64,000 nucleotides of DNA from Chromatiaceae bacterium (GCA_013426805.1 JACDZG010000017.1:1-64000); one strand, 5' to 3'; positions 7,529 to 19,199 are shown, numbered from the stretch's first letter. Numbers and translations: made by a program. The notes: generated by a model from the letters alone, not told the origin.

Positions 7529-7800
7529 GACTACCTCTCTGGATTTGGTATTCTTGGAAATCGAAACGCGCTAAGTCCAAATGGTGCCATCATCAGTAAC
7601 CCATCGTTTTAAGTAGCTTCCTCGAACGCAACGATTGTTGTTGGCATAATAGTATGAGATGCTGGTATTGAGATGACGCCGCAAATAACAAGGGCGCCGA
7701 GGTCAGGTCTTGCAACCCAACACCCCTCAGCCTCAATTTCTCCAATCGCTCGCAGCCAAAGTTAACCCACGAATAAGGGCCAAAAAGTCCGTTAATTCGC

Positions 7801-8028
7801 CTACAGCGCTGTACGCGAATCTACGTACAAGGCGTGCCGCAGGAGGTCCCCGTCGACATTCCCGTCAGCCGGCAGGCGGAGCATCGCCTGATCGTCGAGG
7901 GGCGCGGTCAGCCCGACTTCCGTGAGCCTCCCGCTCTCGTCCATGGGCGCATGGAATAGCACGCGATCTGGACCACCAACTCGCTCCACTCGGCAGCGCA
8001 AGCCAATCCGCGCGATCTTGCTGGTCAC
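7801..8028 (-). CDS. Hypothetical small protein (75 aa)
   Basis: From a GTG at 8028 a 75-residue frame reads TSKIARIGLRCRVERVGG and DGDLLRHALYVDSRTAL. I do not recognise a family. The upstream leader repeat carries a TATAAT box (8065-8070) about 35 bp before the start, with a weak TTGCAT (8090-8095) at a long 19-bp spacing. A decayed copy of its 3' end lies at 3120-3260. It may be a real accessory gene or itself a remnant. Confidence 0.3.
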   Translation of the reverse strand: MTSKIARIGLRCRVERVGGPDRVLFHAPMDESGRLTEVGLTAPLDDQAMLRLPADGNVDGDLLRHALYVDSRTAL

Positions 8029-8102
8029 GGTAGATCGGCTCGCGGCGGTCCCGCGCGAGTTGACATTATAAAGCCCGCTGGCGAGCTCAATGCAACGGGC
8101 TC
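8029..8102 (-). repeat. Leader repeat, copy 2 (first copy at 4934-5022)
   Basis: This stretch matches 4934-5022 over most of its length, including AAGCCCGCTGGCGAGCTC. It contains the TATAAT box read on the minus strand. It is probably the promoter/leader of the small gene at 7801-8028. Confidence 0.5.
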
Positions 8103-8220
8103 TGGCCCGCCGTGCCGCCAACGAGCGGTGCTTCCGGCGGTTCAGGCAGGTTTGCACTTGCGGGCGATGGCAAAGGGTTTCGCGAAAGACGGCGTCTTGG
8201 GGGTTGGTGATGTCGACCAT
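8103..8220 (-). pseudogene. Rpn-like nuclease N-terminal remnant
   Basis: From the ATG at 8220 the frame reads MVDITNPQDAVFRETLCHRP, the start signature of Rpn/YhgA-like recombination-promoting nucleases (normally about 300 residues). Family similarity stops after ~22 residues and the frame runs on into the leader repeat and the next small gene. The following ~60 bp also match the pseudogene at 3301-3583, so both loci derive from one mobile or duplicated ancestor. Confidence 0.5.
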
Positions 8221-8253
8221 GGCTCCGAACCCTAGCGCCTGCGGGGTCACACG

Positions 8254-8691
8254 CTACAAGCGCAGCAGCCACAGTTCGACCGCGGTCGCGATCTGGTGAT
8301 AGACCGCCTCGCAGGCCTCCCGGCCCTGCCGGTAGGGATCGGGAATCTCGATGCCGCCCCAATGGCCCAGCAGATAGACCTTGCCCGCGCTCGCCGGGGC
8401 CAACTCCAGCAAGTGGCGGCGATGGACGCGCTCCATGACCAATACCAGATCGGCCCACCGCATCAGATCGGGGTCGATCGGTCGAGAGCGATGCGCGCTC
8501 AGGTCCAGACCGTGCCCGGCCGCCACGAGTCGTATCGTCTCATCCGCTGGCTCATCCAAGGCGGCGACCAGGCCGGCGGAACGCACCTTGACCGCCTTGC
8601 CTGACCGCGCCAAGCGATCACGCATCATCACCTCGGCCAACGGGCTGCGGCAGAGGTTTCCAGCACAGATGATCAGCAGGTGGTCGAACAT
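8254..8691 (-). CDS. Low-molecular-weight protein-tyrosine phosphatase
   Basis: This 145-residue cytoplasmic enzyme removes phosphate from tyrosine residues. The P-loop is C9-x5-R15 in IICAGNLCRSPLAE, and the general-acid Asp is in the IPDPYRQG loop near the C-terminus. Length is normal for the Wzb/Etp class, which dephosphorylates BY-kinases controlling exopolysaccharide export. No kinase or polysaccharide export gene is in the window, but the next gene upstream is a giant TPR protein of the kind found with exopolysaccharide/exosortase loci, which supports that context. Downstream lies the decayed Rpn region. Confidence 0.9.
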   Translation of the reverse strand: MFDHLLIICAGNLCRSPLAEVMMRDRLARSGKAVKVRSAGLVAALDEPADETIRLVAAGHGLDLSAHRSRPIDPDLMRWADLVLVMERVHRRHLLELAPASAGKVYLLGHWGGIEIPDPYRQGREACEAVYHQIATAVELWLLRL

Positions 8692-8839
8692 AGCAGGCGA
8701 TCAGATCAGTCGCGGTCGGACAATACGCAACACAATACCCCAGGAGCGCACGAGGTGAAACCAAGGCTGGGGTACGGCAAGGAGAAAGCCCACACTGGCA
8801 GGGTCCCGCGGCGACGATGGCAGTCTTGAGCCGATCGAT

Positions 8840-11725
8840 TCACTCGACCACCGGATCGCGTCCAGCGTCCCGCGCGCCGGACCCCTGTCCAAGGCGCCCC
8901 TGGACCTCCCGGCGCAGCTTGTCCGCCGCTTCCTGCTCCGGGAAGTCGCCGTCCTTGCGCAACAACTGCGTGAGCTCGCGTAACGCGTCTTCGTCACGTC
9001 CCAGGCGCACCAGGGCGTAGGCGATGTGGTAGCTGATCCCAGGCTCGGCAGCAGCGCGGGACTGGGCGTCGCGCAGATAGTTCAAGCCTTCGGCGAACTG
9101 GCCGGCGCGTACCAGCACCCAACCCAGCGTGTCGGTGATCTCAGGGACTGGCGACAGTGCCTGGGCCTTGCGCGCAAGTTCGATCCCCTGCGCATCACCT
9201 TCCTGAGCATAGATCAAGGCCAAGTTATTCAACAAAACGGCGTTATCGGGCGTGCGCAAGAGCGCACGTTGATAGATGGCCTTGGCCTCGGCAACTCGCC
9301 CCTCGCGGAACAGACCCTCGGCCAAGGCTTGTCTGGCGACCCCATCGTCCGGATGTTTTTCTACCCACCGCCGGAGAAAGTCGGTCGCCGGCCCGACGCC
9401 CTGAGCGACCCGCAGGGTCTCGTAGGTCCGGACCGCCAGAATGGGCGACTCGCGCAGTTTCAGTGCCCGCTTGAAGTGTTCGAGCGCTCGCGCATCGTCG
9501 CCGCGCGCGCGTGCAATGGTTCCCAGCAGATGGTCCCCGTAAGGCTCCTGCGGAAAGTCCGTGCGCAAGGTGGTGGCCAGGGTCTCAGCCTGGGTAAGCT
9601 TACCGACCTCGGCGTACATTTCGCCTAACTTGATTCGGGTCGGAAGGTACCGCGGCTGTCCCTCGACCGCTTTTTCGAGGGACCAGATCGCACCATTGCG
9701 GTCACCCGCCTGCCGTTGCAGGAGCGCCAGTTCCAGCAAACCGGCCGCATTGTAACCAGCCAGACTGGAACCCCGTTGCAGCACCACCTGTGCGGTTGCA
9801 CGGTGGCCATTGGCGAGATAAGCCCGGCTCAACGCGACCAACAGATCGAGATCTTCCGGGTCCGCCGCGCGCACTTCAGCCGATTGGACCACTGTCAGCG
9901 CCGCTTCGGGCTGCCGCATCTTCAACAACAAATCGGTCAGGTAGACGGCCACCGGAACCGCGGTCGGGTCCGCGATGACCGCCCGCTCCGCCAATTGCCG
10001 CGCCTGCTCGCGCAGCCCCAGTTGTTCGACCGTCCGCGCCAACAGCAACAGCGCGGAGAGCTGATCCGGGTTGCGAGCCAGCACCCACTGCAAACGGTCG
10101 CGCGCCGCAAGCGGCCGGTTCTCGCGCAGGTCCAACTCCGCAAGATTGAGTTGCGCCGGAACAAAACGCCAGTCCAGGACCACGGCGAGATCAAAGGCCC
10201 AGCGGGCGGCCGCCCGGTTGCCGGCCGCCAACTGGGCGACACCATAGAGGTTCAGATAGGTGATGTTCTGCGGATAGCCTTCCAGCAGTGCGGCGGCAAC
10301 CTTGACGGCCTCCTCGAAACGCCGTTCCTTCAGGTTGGCGACGACCAAGGTCGCGCCCGCCTCCGCATACTGAGGATCGGCCCCGGCGACCGCGCCCAGT
10401 TCCTCGATCGCCTGCGCCTTGCGGCCGAGCCCGAATTGATTGACCGCACGTTGAGTGCGCAGCACCAGATTATCGTCCCCCGCCTCCAGCGCCTGCTGCA
10501 GAAAAAGCGCGGCCTTGACGTGCTGGCCGTCACGCATGAAGGCTTCACCCAACAGTGATAACACCTGCTGATCACCTGGCGCCAGACTCAGTGCCGGTTC
10601 GAGCAGCCTGATGGCCCGCTCATTCTGCTGCCGGTCGAGCGCGATGCGGGCCAAGAGGATCCGCGGACCGACCGTATCGGGGAATTGATCGAGAAATGGC
10701 GCGAGGTAACTGGTTGCCTGGCTCCACTGCTTCAGGCTGTAGCTCACCATACCCGCCAGCAAGAGGGTCGGCGGATGCGCGTCGATCAGTTCACGCGGCA
10801 ACTGGGAGATCAGCGACTCGGTCTGACGCAGGGCGATCTGGGCCAAATCGAATTCTTGCCGACGCGCATGGACAACCGCCTTCAAATAGAAGGAGCGCGG
10901 ATCTCGGGGATAAAGCGTCAGTGATTCTTCCGCGGCAGCCAGTGCCTCATCAAATCGCTCCAGTTCGAGCAAGGCACTGATCCGGGCAATCTGCGCCGGC
11001 AAATAAGCCGGCAGGACTGCGACCGCCCGCTCGAAATCCCGCAGTGCGCCCGACACATCGCTGCGGCCGCGCAGCAGCATCCCCCGCAGCAACCAGGCTC
11101 GCGGATTGTCCGGAGCCAGCGCGACGGCACGACGCGCGTCGCCTGACGCCTCGTTGAGATCGCCTTGCAACATCAGGACATGGATCCGACCCAACATGGC
11201 GCCGACATTCGCGGGATCGCGTTCGCCGGCTTGGTCGAACGCCCGTTGGGCCTCATACAACTGACCGAGTTGCACGTGGGCCTCGCCGCGCAAGGCCAAT
11301 AACTCGGCGTCCTCGTCGGCCAGGGTCCCCAGCGGAAACAACTCGCGGAGCAGCTTGTCGGCACTGCCCTGCAGCAGATAGGAACGGGCGAGCGGGATCA
11401 ACGTCAATGACTGATGAGCCCCGAGCCCATCCGCGATCAGGAGTTCCTTCTCGGCCTTTTCGCCTTGGCCGAGTTGAAGGTAGACGCGAGCGAGCAGCAG
11501 GTGACCAGCGAGGGAAAAGGGGTCTTGCCGCAAGGCGCTGTTGAGGGTGAGGTAGGCGGCAGACGTCTGCCCCGCACTCACCTCGGTCAGCGCCTGTTCG
11601 TACCAGACGGCCGCACTCCCTCGCGCCTGAGTCGGCGACTCAAGGACCGGGTCGGCACCCCAGACCGCAGAGGCAGCCAAGGCGAGACCTGGCAGCAGGG
11701 GTGCGCGACTGGGTGCCGAACGCAT
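8840..11725 (-). CDS. Giant TPR-repeat periplasmic protein (PrsT-like)
   Basis: This 961-residue protein has an N-terminal signal peptide (GLALAASAVWGA) followed almost entirely by tetratricopeptide repeats, visible as recurring A-x-x-x-Y/L-x-x-A-L...P units (for example AKAIYQRALLRTPDNAVLLN, DDALRELTQLL). The size and repeat layout resemble the PEP-CTERM/XrtA-system TPR protein PrsT; PrsT is a lipoprotein, whereas no lipobox cysteine is evident here. It is likely a scaffold in the periplasm for envelope or exopolysaccharide assembly. It starts 18 bp after bamC, so dapA-bamC-this gene probably form one operon, with the phosphatase 148 bp further on. Confidence 0.75.
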   Translation of the reverse strand: MRSAPSRAPLLPGLALAASAVWGADPVLESPTQARGSAAVWYEQALTEVSAGQTSAAYLTLNSALRQDPFSLAGHLLLARVYLQLGQGEKAEKELLIADGLGAHQSLTLIPLARSYLLQGSADKLLRELFPLGTLADEDAELLALRGEAHVQLGQLYEAQRAFDQAGERDPANVGAMLGRIHVLMLQGDLNEASGDARRAVALAPDNPRAWLLRGMLLRGRSDVSGALRDFERAVAVLPAYLPAQIARISALLELERFDEALAAAEESLTLYPRDPRSFYLKAVVHARRQEFDLAQIALRQTESLISQLPRELIDAHPPTLLLAGMVSYSLKQWSQATSYLAPFLDQFPDTVGPRILLARIALDRQQNERAIRLLEPALSLAPGDQQVLSLLGEAFMRDGQHVKAALFLQQALEAGDDNLVLRTQRAVNQFGLGRKAQAIEELGAVAGADPQYAEAGATLVVANLKERRFEEAVKVAAALLEGYPQNITYLNLYGVAQLAAGNRAAARWAFDLAVVLDWRFVPAQLNLAELDLRENRPLAARDRLQWVLARNPDQLSALLLLARTVEQLGLREQARQLAERAVIADPTAVPVAVYLTDLLLKMRQPEAALTVVQSAEVRAADPEDLDLLVALSRAYLANGHRATAQVVLQRGSSLAGYNAAGLLELALLQRQAGDRNGAIWSLEKAVEGQPRYLPTRIKLGEMYAEVGKLTQAETLATTLRTDFPQEPYGDHLLGTIARARGDDARALEHFKRALKLRESPILAVRTYETLRVAQGVGPATDFLRRWVEKHPDDGVARQALAEGLFREGRVAEAKAIYQRALLRTPDNAVLLNNLALIYAQEGDAQGIELARKAQALSPVPEITDTLGWVLVRAGQFAEGLNYLRDAQSRAAAEPGISYHIAYALVRLGRDEDALRELTQLLRKDGDFPEQEAADKLRREVQGRLGQGSGARDAGRDPVVE

Positions 11726-11743
11726 GCAATCACCTCTGGGCGT

Positions 11744-12916
11744 CTAGCCCTTCATCTGCTCCTGCAATAGCGTGAGGATACGTTGCGCACCAGTGGAACT
11801 ATCCCGGTTGCCTTTCGCATCGAGTACGCTGACGCGCGTTTCGGTGTCATTACCCTCGACCTTGATTTGATACTGCTTCACCCGGTCGATCCCGTCCCTG
11901 CGCCAGAAGGCCAGCCGGTCGACGAGGCTCCGCTTCCCGGCCCCCGCGCCATCGGCATCTTGATACCGGACGAAATAGATACCGCGACTCAAGTCACGAT
12001 CCTCGACCGCGAAGCCGGCGCGGTCGAGCGCCGAGCCGGTCATCCGCCAACCACGGCGAAATTCTTCTGCAATCAGCAACGCAGGCCCGGCACCTTCGCT
12101 GACCAGGCGCACCGCGGAGCCCCCCCGCGGGGTGGCCGGCGACGCAACGGCAGCAGCAGCCTGCTTTTCCGGGGCACCCAGGAACAACATCAGACGGCGC
12201 AGCATCTCGGCTTCCCGCTCCGGGTCGCTCTTACCAGGCTGCCAGACCGTCCGCTTACTGTCGCCCAGGGTGCCGGTTTCGAGCTTCTCCTCCATCCCGC
12301 GGTGAGTGAGATAAACCTCCGTGACACCCGCTGTCGGCCCGTTGTCGATCCGCACGCTATATTGATCCCGGCTCGAGGTGGCGTAGAGTCCGTCGGCCAC
12401 CTTGCGGATCATCCGGGTCAGAAAGCCCTGAGGCACTTCGGCGCGGTTCTCGATCCAATCCGTTCTCATCACCCCGACCGTGGGGTTCTGATCGACCAGC
12501 AGGATGCCCTGCTCGCGCCAGAATGCGATCACCCGTGGCCAGACCTGCGTCGGGGTCGCCTGCACCTCAAGCCAACGGGAATCGCCGCTACGGCGCAACT
12601 GGACGTTCTCGACGGCGGGCAGCACGGCGCCCGCCGCGGCATCGCGCTGCCGTTGCGCCCGCCCACCCGCGTACTCCGAGTAGGTGGCACCGCCGTCGAT
12701 GGGCGGCACGTCCATCGCGTCATCGAACTTCCCGCTTCTCAGATCCGGGGGCAACTCAAGGTTTTCCTCGGCCTGCCGGCTTTTTTTGTAGGCCAGGCTC
12801 TGGTCGGGCAACATTTCCTGAATGGATGCCGAGCCGCATGCGGTCAATCCACAGACAACCAGCAATGCCGACGGCAACAGGACGGCAGCACCGCCCAGTA
12901 CACGGGAAGGTCTCAA
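11744..12916 (-). CDS. bamC: Outer membrane protein assembly factor BamC
   Basis: BamC (NlpB) is a lipoprotein of the BAM complex that folds outer membrane beta-barrels. The 390-residue product has a signal peptide with lipobox LTAC, an unstructured N-terminal arm (LPDQSLAYKKSRQAEENLEL) of the kind that contacts BamD, and two helix-grip domains. The start is set to a TTG (12914-12916) because it lies 8-9 bases after GAGAGG and gives a compact signal peptide; there is no suitable ATG between the dapA stop and the lipobox. It follows dapA by 59 bp, the classical dapA-bamC order. Confidence 0.88.
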   Translation of the reverse strand: MRPSRVLGGAAVLLPSALLVVCGLTACGSASIQEMLPDQSLAYKKSRQAEENLELPPDLRSGKFDDAMDVPPIDGGATYSEYAGGRAQRQRDAAAGAVLPAVENVQLRRSGDSRWLEVQATPTQVWPRVIAFWREQGILLVDQNPTVGVMRTDWIENRAEVPQGFLTRMIRKVADGLYATSSRDQYSVRIDNGPTAGVTEVYLTHRGMEEKLETGTLGDSKRTVWQPGKSDPEREAEMLRRLMLFLGAPEKQAAAAVASPATPRGGSAVRLVSEGAGPALLIAEEFRRGWRMTGSALDRAGFAVEDRDLSRGIYFVRYQDADGAGAGKRSLVDRLAFWRRDGIDRVKQYQIKVEGNDTETRVSVLDAKGNRDSSTGAQRILTLLQEQMKG

Positions 12917-12975
12917 GGTCCGGGACCTCTCAAAAGGGACGCGCCGTGGCCCGCATCGGGGCGCTGGACCAACCG

Positions 12976-13851
<876 letters not shown>

Positions 13852-13948
13852 ACTGGGGAGCTCCCACTCTGTAGAAACCATGCCACATGGTAGCCTGTGC
13901 CAAGGTATCTGAACAGCCGGACAGTGGTGGATTCCGGAAATAGTCGCC

Positions 13949-15391
13949 CTAAGCGAAGGCACCTTGACACAAACTCAGCAAGGCCGCCGGAAACAGACCC
14001 AGGAACAGGATGGTGAGCCCGTTGACCGACATCACCGCGCGTACGCCGCCGGAGGTGAGGATGGGCGCGTCGGTCGCGGGCCGGTCGAAATAGATGAGCT
14101 TCACCACCCGCAGATAGTAGAAGGCGCCGATGATGGAAAAGAACACGGCAACCAGGGCCAGCCACACCATATCGACCCGCACCACCGCCTCCAACACCAG
14201 CAGCTTGGCCATGAAGCCGACCGTCGGCGGGACCCCGGCCGCCGAGAACATCATGATCGCCATCATGGCCGCATACCAGGAGTCGCGGTCATTGAGCCCG
14301 CGCAGGTCCTCCAGAAGTTCAACGTCGAAGCCTTTCCGGCTCAGGATGACCATGATGCCGAACGCGCCCGCTGTCGTCAGAGCGTAGACGATCGCGTAGA
14401 ACATCGCCGCGGCATAACCCTGCGACGAGCCGGCCAGGAGCCCAAGGAAAATGAAGCCGACATGGGAGATGGCCGAGTAAGCCATCATCCGCTTGATGTT
14501 GGTCTGGGCAATGGCGACCAGGTTGCCCAGACCCATGGACAGCACGGCCAGAATCGCCAACATCCCTTGCCAGTCCGCCTGCAGGCCACCCATGGCATCG
14601 ACCAAGAGCCGCACGGCGAGGGCGAAGGCCGCGATCTTGGGGGCGGAACTCAAGAATAATGCGACCGGGGTCGGTGCACCCTCATAGACGTCCGGCACCC
14701 ACATGTGGAAGGGCACCGCGCCGAATTTGAAACCGATGCCGATCACCAGGAAAGCGATACCAAAGATCAGGACCTTGTCTTTCGTCCCTTGCTCGGCGAT
14801 CACCTGCGCCACGGCGCCAAACTCGATTGAGCCGGTCGCTCCGTAGATCATGGATACGCCGTAGAGCAGCATCCCCGAACCCAAGGCACCGAGGACAAAA
14901 TACTTCATCGCCGCCTCCGACCCGGTCGGCGAGTCACGATCAAAGGCCACCAGCGAATAGAAACAGAGTGCAAGGAGTTCCAGACCGAGGTAGAGCGTCA
15001 AAAAGCTGTTGGCGTCGATCATCACCAGCATACCGAGAACGGCAAAGAGCCCCAGCGCATAATACTCACCACCAAGGAGGCCGCGATCCTTGAGCCAAGG
15101 CTGAGAGTAGACAAAGGCAAAGATCGAGATGACCAGCACCGCCCCCTTGAGCAGGTCGCTCATCGCATCGCGCACCACATTCCCATCGAAGAACAACTCC
15201 TGCGCACCACCGCCGACCGCACCGGTGAACCCGATCGCGACGAGTAAACCGATGATTGCCAGGTTATGGTTGAAACCCTTGTGCTCATCCTTGAGGTACA
15301 GGTCCACCATCAGCACAAGGCTCGCGGTGATCGCGACCACGATCTCCGGCAGGATGGGCAACAGGTTCGCAGCATCGAATGGCATGGGCAT
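13949..15391 (-). CDS. nuoN: NADH-quinone oxidoreductase subunit N
   Basis: NuoN is one of three antiporter-like proton-pumping subunits of complex I in the inner membrane. The 480-residue protein has about 14 hydrophobic segments and family motifs such as [35 protein letters not shown] and the lysine-containing [19 protein letters not shown]. Length is as expected. It is the last gene of the nuo operon, 104 bp after nuoM. Confidence 0.96.
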   Translation of the reverse strand: MPMPFDAANLLPILPEIVVAITASLVLMVDLYLKDEHKGFNHNLAIIGLLVAIGFTGAVGGGAQELFFDGNVVRDAMSDLLKGAVLVISIFAFVYSQPWLKDRGLLGGEYYALGLFAVLGMLVMIDANSFLTLYLGLELLALCFYSLVAFDRDSPTGSEAAMKYFVLGALGSGMLLYGVSMIYGATGSIEFGAVAQVIAEQGTKDKVLIFGIAFLVIGIGFKFGAVPFHMWVPDVYEGAPTPVALFLSSAPKIAAFALAVRLLVDAMGGLQADWQGMLAILAVLSMGLGNLVAIAQTNIKRMMAYSAISHVGFIFLGLLAGSSQGYAAAMFYAIVYALTTAGAFGIMVILSRKGFDVELLEDLRGLNDRDSWYAAMMAIMMFSAAGVPPTVGFMAKLLVLEAVVRVDMVWLALVAVFFSIIGAFYYLRVVKLIYFDRPATDAPILTSGGVRAVMSVNGLTILFLGLFPAALLSLCQGAFA

Positions 15392-15495
15392 ATTCCGTGA
15401 ACTGGCGCCGGGTCAGACCAAGACCTGACCGGCGCGGCGATGTCGGGTGAGATCAGGTTGTGGGCACCTTGGGCGATTGACAGCAACCGCCTTTG

Positions 15496-17073
15496 CTAAG
15501 GCGCCAGGAACGCTACCGGCGCCGGCTGTGCCAACAGGCAATCGGCGGCCTGCACGGCGGGCAATTTGCAGACGCTGACCTGGGCGACCAGGTGCTCGAC
15601 GCTCTTATGCATGACATCGACGAGGGGCGCGGGCCACAGGCCGAACAAGAGCACTACCGCGGCCAGGGCGCCAAGATTAAAGCGTTCGCGCCCATTCAGA
15701 TCGGCAAGCGCGGCGACCTTCTCGTTCTTGACCTCGCCGTAGACCACTCGCTTGATCATCCACAAGGTGAACGCGGCGGCCAGGACCAGCGTCGTGGCGG
15801 CCAGGAAAGCGAACCAGAAATCGGCACGGAAGGCCGCGAGGATCACCATGAACTCACCGACAAAGCCCGACGTCCCCGGCAGGCCCGCATTCGACATGGC
15901 GAAAAAGACCATGAAGCCGCCGAACCAGGGCATGGTATTGATGACACCGCCGTAATCGGCGATCTGACGGGAATGCATCCGGTCGTAAAGCACGCCGACG
16001 CACAGGAACAAGGCGGCCGAAATAAAACCGTGAGAGATCATCTGGACCATGCCGCCCTCGATGCCCATCACGGCCCCGGTACTCTCCCCGGAATGCCGCA
16101 GAAGCGCGAACAGGATGAAGAACCCCAGGGTGACGAAACCCATATGGGCGATCGACGAATAGGCGATCAGCTTCTTCATGTCTTGCTGCACCAAGGCGAC
16201 GAACCCGATGTACACCACCGCGATCAACGACAAGGCGATGATAAGCCAGTCGAGTGATGCACTGGCATCCGGGGTGATCGGCAGACTGAAGCGCAGGAAG
16301 CCGTAGCCACCGATCTTCAGCATGATGGCGGCGAGGATCACTGAACCGCCGGTCGGGGCCTCGACATGCGCATCGGGCAGCCAGGTATGCACCGGGAACA
16401 TCGGCACCTTGACCGCGAAGGCGAGCAGGAAGGCGATGAAGATCAGGACCTGGGCGCTCATCCCCAGTTCCAATTCATGGAAATCGAGAATGCTGAAACT
16501 GTTGGCCTGGAAATACATGTAGATCAGCGCAACCAACATGAAGACCGAGCCGAAGAACGTATAGAGGAAGAACTTGATGGTGGCGTAGACCCGATTCGGT
16601 CCACCCCAGACCCCGATGATGATGAACATCGGAATCAGCATCGCCTCCCAAAAGACGTAAAACAGGATCGCATCCAGGGCGGAGAAGACGCCGACCATCA
16701 ATCCTTCCATGATCATGAAAGCCGCCATGTACTGGGACGGCCGATAGGCGATGACGTCCCAGCCCGCCACCACGACGAAGATGGTGATAAAGGTCGTCAG
16801 GACGATCAGGGGCATCGAGATACCGTCGACACCCAGGAAGTACCAGACATTGAAGGTCGGTATCCAGGCGCCGCGTTCGACGAACTGCATGTCCGCCGTG
16901 GTGCTGTCGAATCCGATCCACAGACCCAGACTGACCAGAAAGGTCAGCACGGCAGTGCCCAAAGCAAGCCACTTCGACAGGTTGGTATCACGATCGCCGC
17001 TCGCGAGCACGACCGTGCCGCCAAGAATTGGCAGCCAGATGACCAGCGTTAACAGGGGGAAAACCGATTCCAT
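15496..17073 (-). CDS. nuoM: NADH-quinone oxidoreductase subunit M
   Basis: NuoM is an antiporter-like membrane subunit of complex I. The 525-residue protein shows VPMFPVHTWLPDAHVEAPTG and QDMKKLIAYSSIAHMGFV, with the conserved lysines of the proton channel, and about 14 transmembrane helices. It lies 24 bp after nuoL. Nothing unusual is seen. Confidence 0.96.
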   Translation of the reverse strand: MESVFPLLTLVIWLPILGGTVVLASGDRDTNLSKWLALGTAVLTFLVSLGLWIGFDSTTADMQFVERGAWIPTFNVWYFLGVDGISMPLIVLTTFITIFVVVAGWDVIAYRPSQYMAAFMIMEGLMVGVFSALDAILFYVFWEAMLIPMFIIIGVWGGPNRVYATIKFFLYTFFGSVFMLVALIYMYFQANSFSILDFHELELGMSAQVLIFIAFLLAFAVKVPMFPVHTWLPDAHVEAPTGGSVILAAIMLKIGGYGFLRFSLPITPDASASLDWLIIALSLIAVVYIGFVALVQQDMKKLIAYSSIAHMGFVTLGFFILFALLRHSGESTGAVMGIEGGMVQMISHGFISAALFLCVGVLYDRMHSRQIADYGGVINTMPWFGGFMVFFAMSNAGLPGTSGFVGEFMVILAAFRADFWFAFLAATTLVLAAAFTLWMIKRVVYGEVKNEKVAALADLNGRERFNLGALAAVVLLFGLWPAPLVDVMHKSVEHLVAQVSVCKLPAVQAADCLLAQPAPVAFLAP

Positions 17074-17097
17074 CGTCTTTTAGTCTCCTGAGTCTGA

Positions 17098-19104
17098 TCA
17101 GAGGCCGACGAAGATCGTCAACAGGGCAACGAGCCCGACGATCATGGCGATGGCGTAGTGATAGAGGTACCCGGTCTGCAGGTGGCGCACGACCCCAGCC
17201 AGGCGTCCGACCGAATGAGCCGATCCATTGACCAGGGCGCCGTCGATGAACATCCGGTCGCCGCCATTCCAGAGGGCGTTACCGAGCGATTGACCACCGC
17301 CGCCGAAAACCCGCTGATTGAAATCGTCAAACCCATACTTGTCCAAGAGGATGCGGGTAACGGGGCCGCCCGCCGCCTGAATCTGCTCGTCCAGTTGCGG
17401 ATTCCTGGCGAACATGAGCCACCAGATGAACGCGGCGCCGAACAGACCACCCATCGCCAGGTAGAAGGGAAGACCGGTCATGCCGTGCTGGATGAACGCC
17501 CACTGGCCATGCCAGTGATCGGCCAGCTGATGCAGGGTGTCGTGCGCGTGATGCACCACGATCGGATGCCAGTCGCCTGACGTGAGCCAGTCGTTCACCA
17601 ACAGCGGCTCGATCGTGAACCAACCGATCATCACTGACGGGATGGCCAGCATAATCAGGGGCAACGTCACCACCCAGGGCGTCTCATGGAGGTGATGCCG
17701 GGTGTGGGCATCCATGCGCTCCTTGCCATGGAACACCAGAAAATACATCCGGAAGCTATAGAGCGCCGTGATCAGGACCCCGAAGGTCAACAGGACACTC
17801 GCGTACCCTGAGCCGAAAATCGTCGCCCCGTTCACGGCCTCGATGATCGCATCTTTCGAGAAGAAACCCGAGAACCCGGGAAAGCCGATCAGGGCCAGCG
17901 AGCCAATGAGCGCGGTCAGCCAGGTGATGGGCATGTACTTGCGCAGCCCGCCCATCTCCCGGATGTCCTGATTGTGATGCATGGCGATGATCACCGAACC
18001 GGCGGCGAGGAACAGGAGCGCCTTGAAGAAGGCGTGAGTCATCAGATGAAAAATACCGGCGGCATAGGCCGATGCACCCAAGGCCGTGACCATGTAGCCC
18101 AACTGAGAGAGTGTCGAGTAGGCCACGACGCGCTTGATATCACTTTGCACGAGACCGATCAGCCCCATGAAAAAAGCGGTGGTCGCGCCCACGATCATCA
18201 CGAATGAGAGCGCGGTCTCCGAGAGTTCGTAAAGCGGCGACATGCGCGCGACCATGAAGACACCGGCGGTGACCATGGTCGCCGCATGGATCAGGGCGGA
18301 GATCGGGGTTGGACCCTCCATCGAATCCGGGAGCCAGACGTGCAGTGGCACCTGCGCGGACTTGCCCATGGCACCGACGAACAAGAGGATACAGATCAAC
18401 GACATCAGTGACACGCCGCCGAACAGATTCACCTGCAGATCGGCCTTAGCGGGGGCTGCCGCGAAGACCTCCGCGTAGTCCATGGACTGGAAGTACATGG
18501 CGATCGCGGCGATGCCGAGGATGAATCCGAAGTCGCCCACCCGATTGACCAGGAACGCCTTGAGGTTGGCGAAAATCGCTGACTCCCGTACCGACCAGAA
18601 GCCGATCAGCAGGTAAGACACCAGCCCAACCGCTTCCCAGCCGAAGAACAACTGCATGAAGTTGTTGGACATGACCAACATCAGCATCGCGAAGGTGAAC
18701 AATGCGATATAGGAAAAAAAACGCTGATAGCTGTTCGTGCCGGCCTTTGAGCCATGGGGCCAGTTGTGTTCGTCATCGGCCATGTACCCGATGGTGTAGA
18801 TGTGCACCATCAGCGACACGAAGGTCACCGTCGCCATCATCAGGGCGGTGAGCTTATCGACCAGAAAGCCGACCTCGAAGCGGATGCCGTCCGAGACCAT
18901 CCAAGTGTAGACCGCATCATTGAAGACGGGCAGGTCGTTCCAGATGAACTGGGCAAGCACATAGAATGACAAGGCGGTGGATAGGCCCACGCCCAGGATC
19001 GTCACGCTATGGGCCCCGCGCCGGCCGATCCGCCCGCCGAAGAAGCCGGCGACGAGGGCGCCGATCAAGGGCGCGAGCACGATGGTCAGGTAGACTTTTT
19101 CCAT
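17098..19104 (-). CDS. nuoL: NADH-quinone oxidoreductase subunit L
   Basis: NuoL is the distal antiporter-like subunit, with a long lateral helix that runs along the membrane arm. The 668-residue protein contains MGKSAQVPLHVWLPDSMEGP and QSDIKRVVAYSTLSQLGYM. The extended C-terminal part (after ~500) covers the lateral helix and final transmembrane segment. It is separated from nuoK by 95 bp in which I see no gene. Confidence 0.96.
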   Translation of the reverse strand: MEKVYLTIVLAPLIGALVAGFFGGRIGRRGAHSVTILGVGLSTALSFYVLAQFIWNDLPVFNDAVYTWMVSDGIRFEVGFLVDKLTALMMATVTFVSLMVHIYTIGYMADDEHNWPHGSKAGTNSYQRFFSYIALFTFAMLMLVMSNNFMQLFFGWEAVGLVSYLLIGFWSVRESAIFANLKAFLVNRVGDFGFILGIAAIAMYFQSMDYAEVFAAAPAKADLQVNLFGGVSLMSLICILLFVGAMGKSAQVPLHVWLPDSMEGPTPISALIHAATMVTAGVFMVARMSPLYELSETALSFVMIVGATTAFFMGLIGLVQSDIKRVVAYSTLSQLGYMVTALGASAYAAGIFHLMTHAFFKALLFLAAGSVIIAMHHNQDIREMGGLRKYMPITWLTALIGSLALIGFPGFSGFFSKDAIIEAVNGATIFGSGYASVLLTFGVLITALYSFRMYFLVFHGKERMDAHTRHHLHETPWVVTLPLIMLAIPSVMIGWFTIEPLLVNDWLTSGDWHPIVVHHAHDTLHQLADHWHGQWAFIQHGMTGLPFYLAMGGLFGAAFIWWLMFARNPQLDEQIQAAGGPVTRILLDKYGFDDFNQRVFGGGGQSLGNALWNGGDRMFIDGALVNGSAHSVGRLAGVVRHLQTGYLYHYAIAMIVGLVALLTIFVGL

Positions 19105-19199
19105 CTCTTCGTTGGCTCTTTCGCTAGGGTTTTCGCACTACGCCGACACGGCCTGGTGCGGGTGGAAAAACGTGACAGGATCGGCCGGAGTGCTCACAG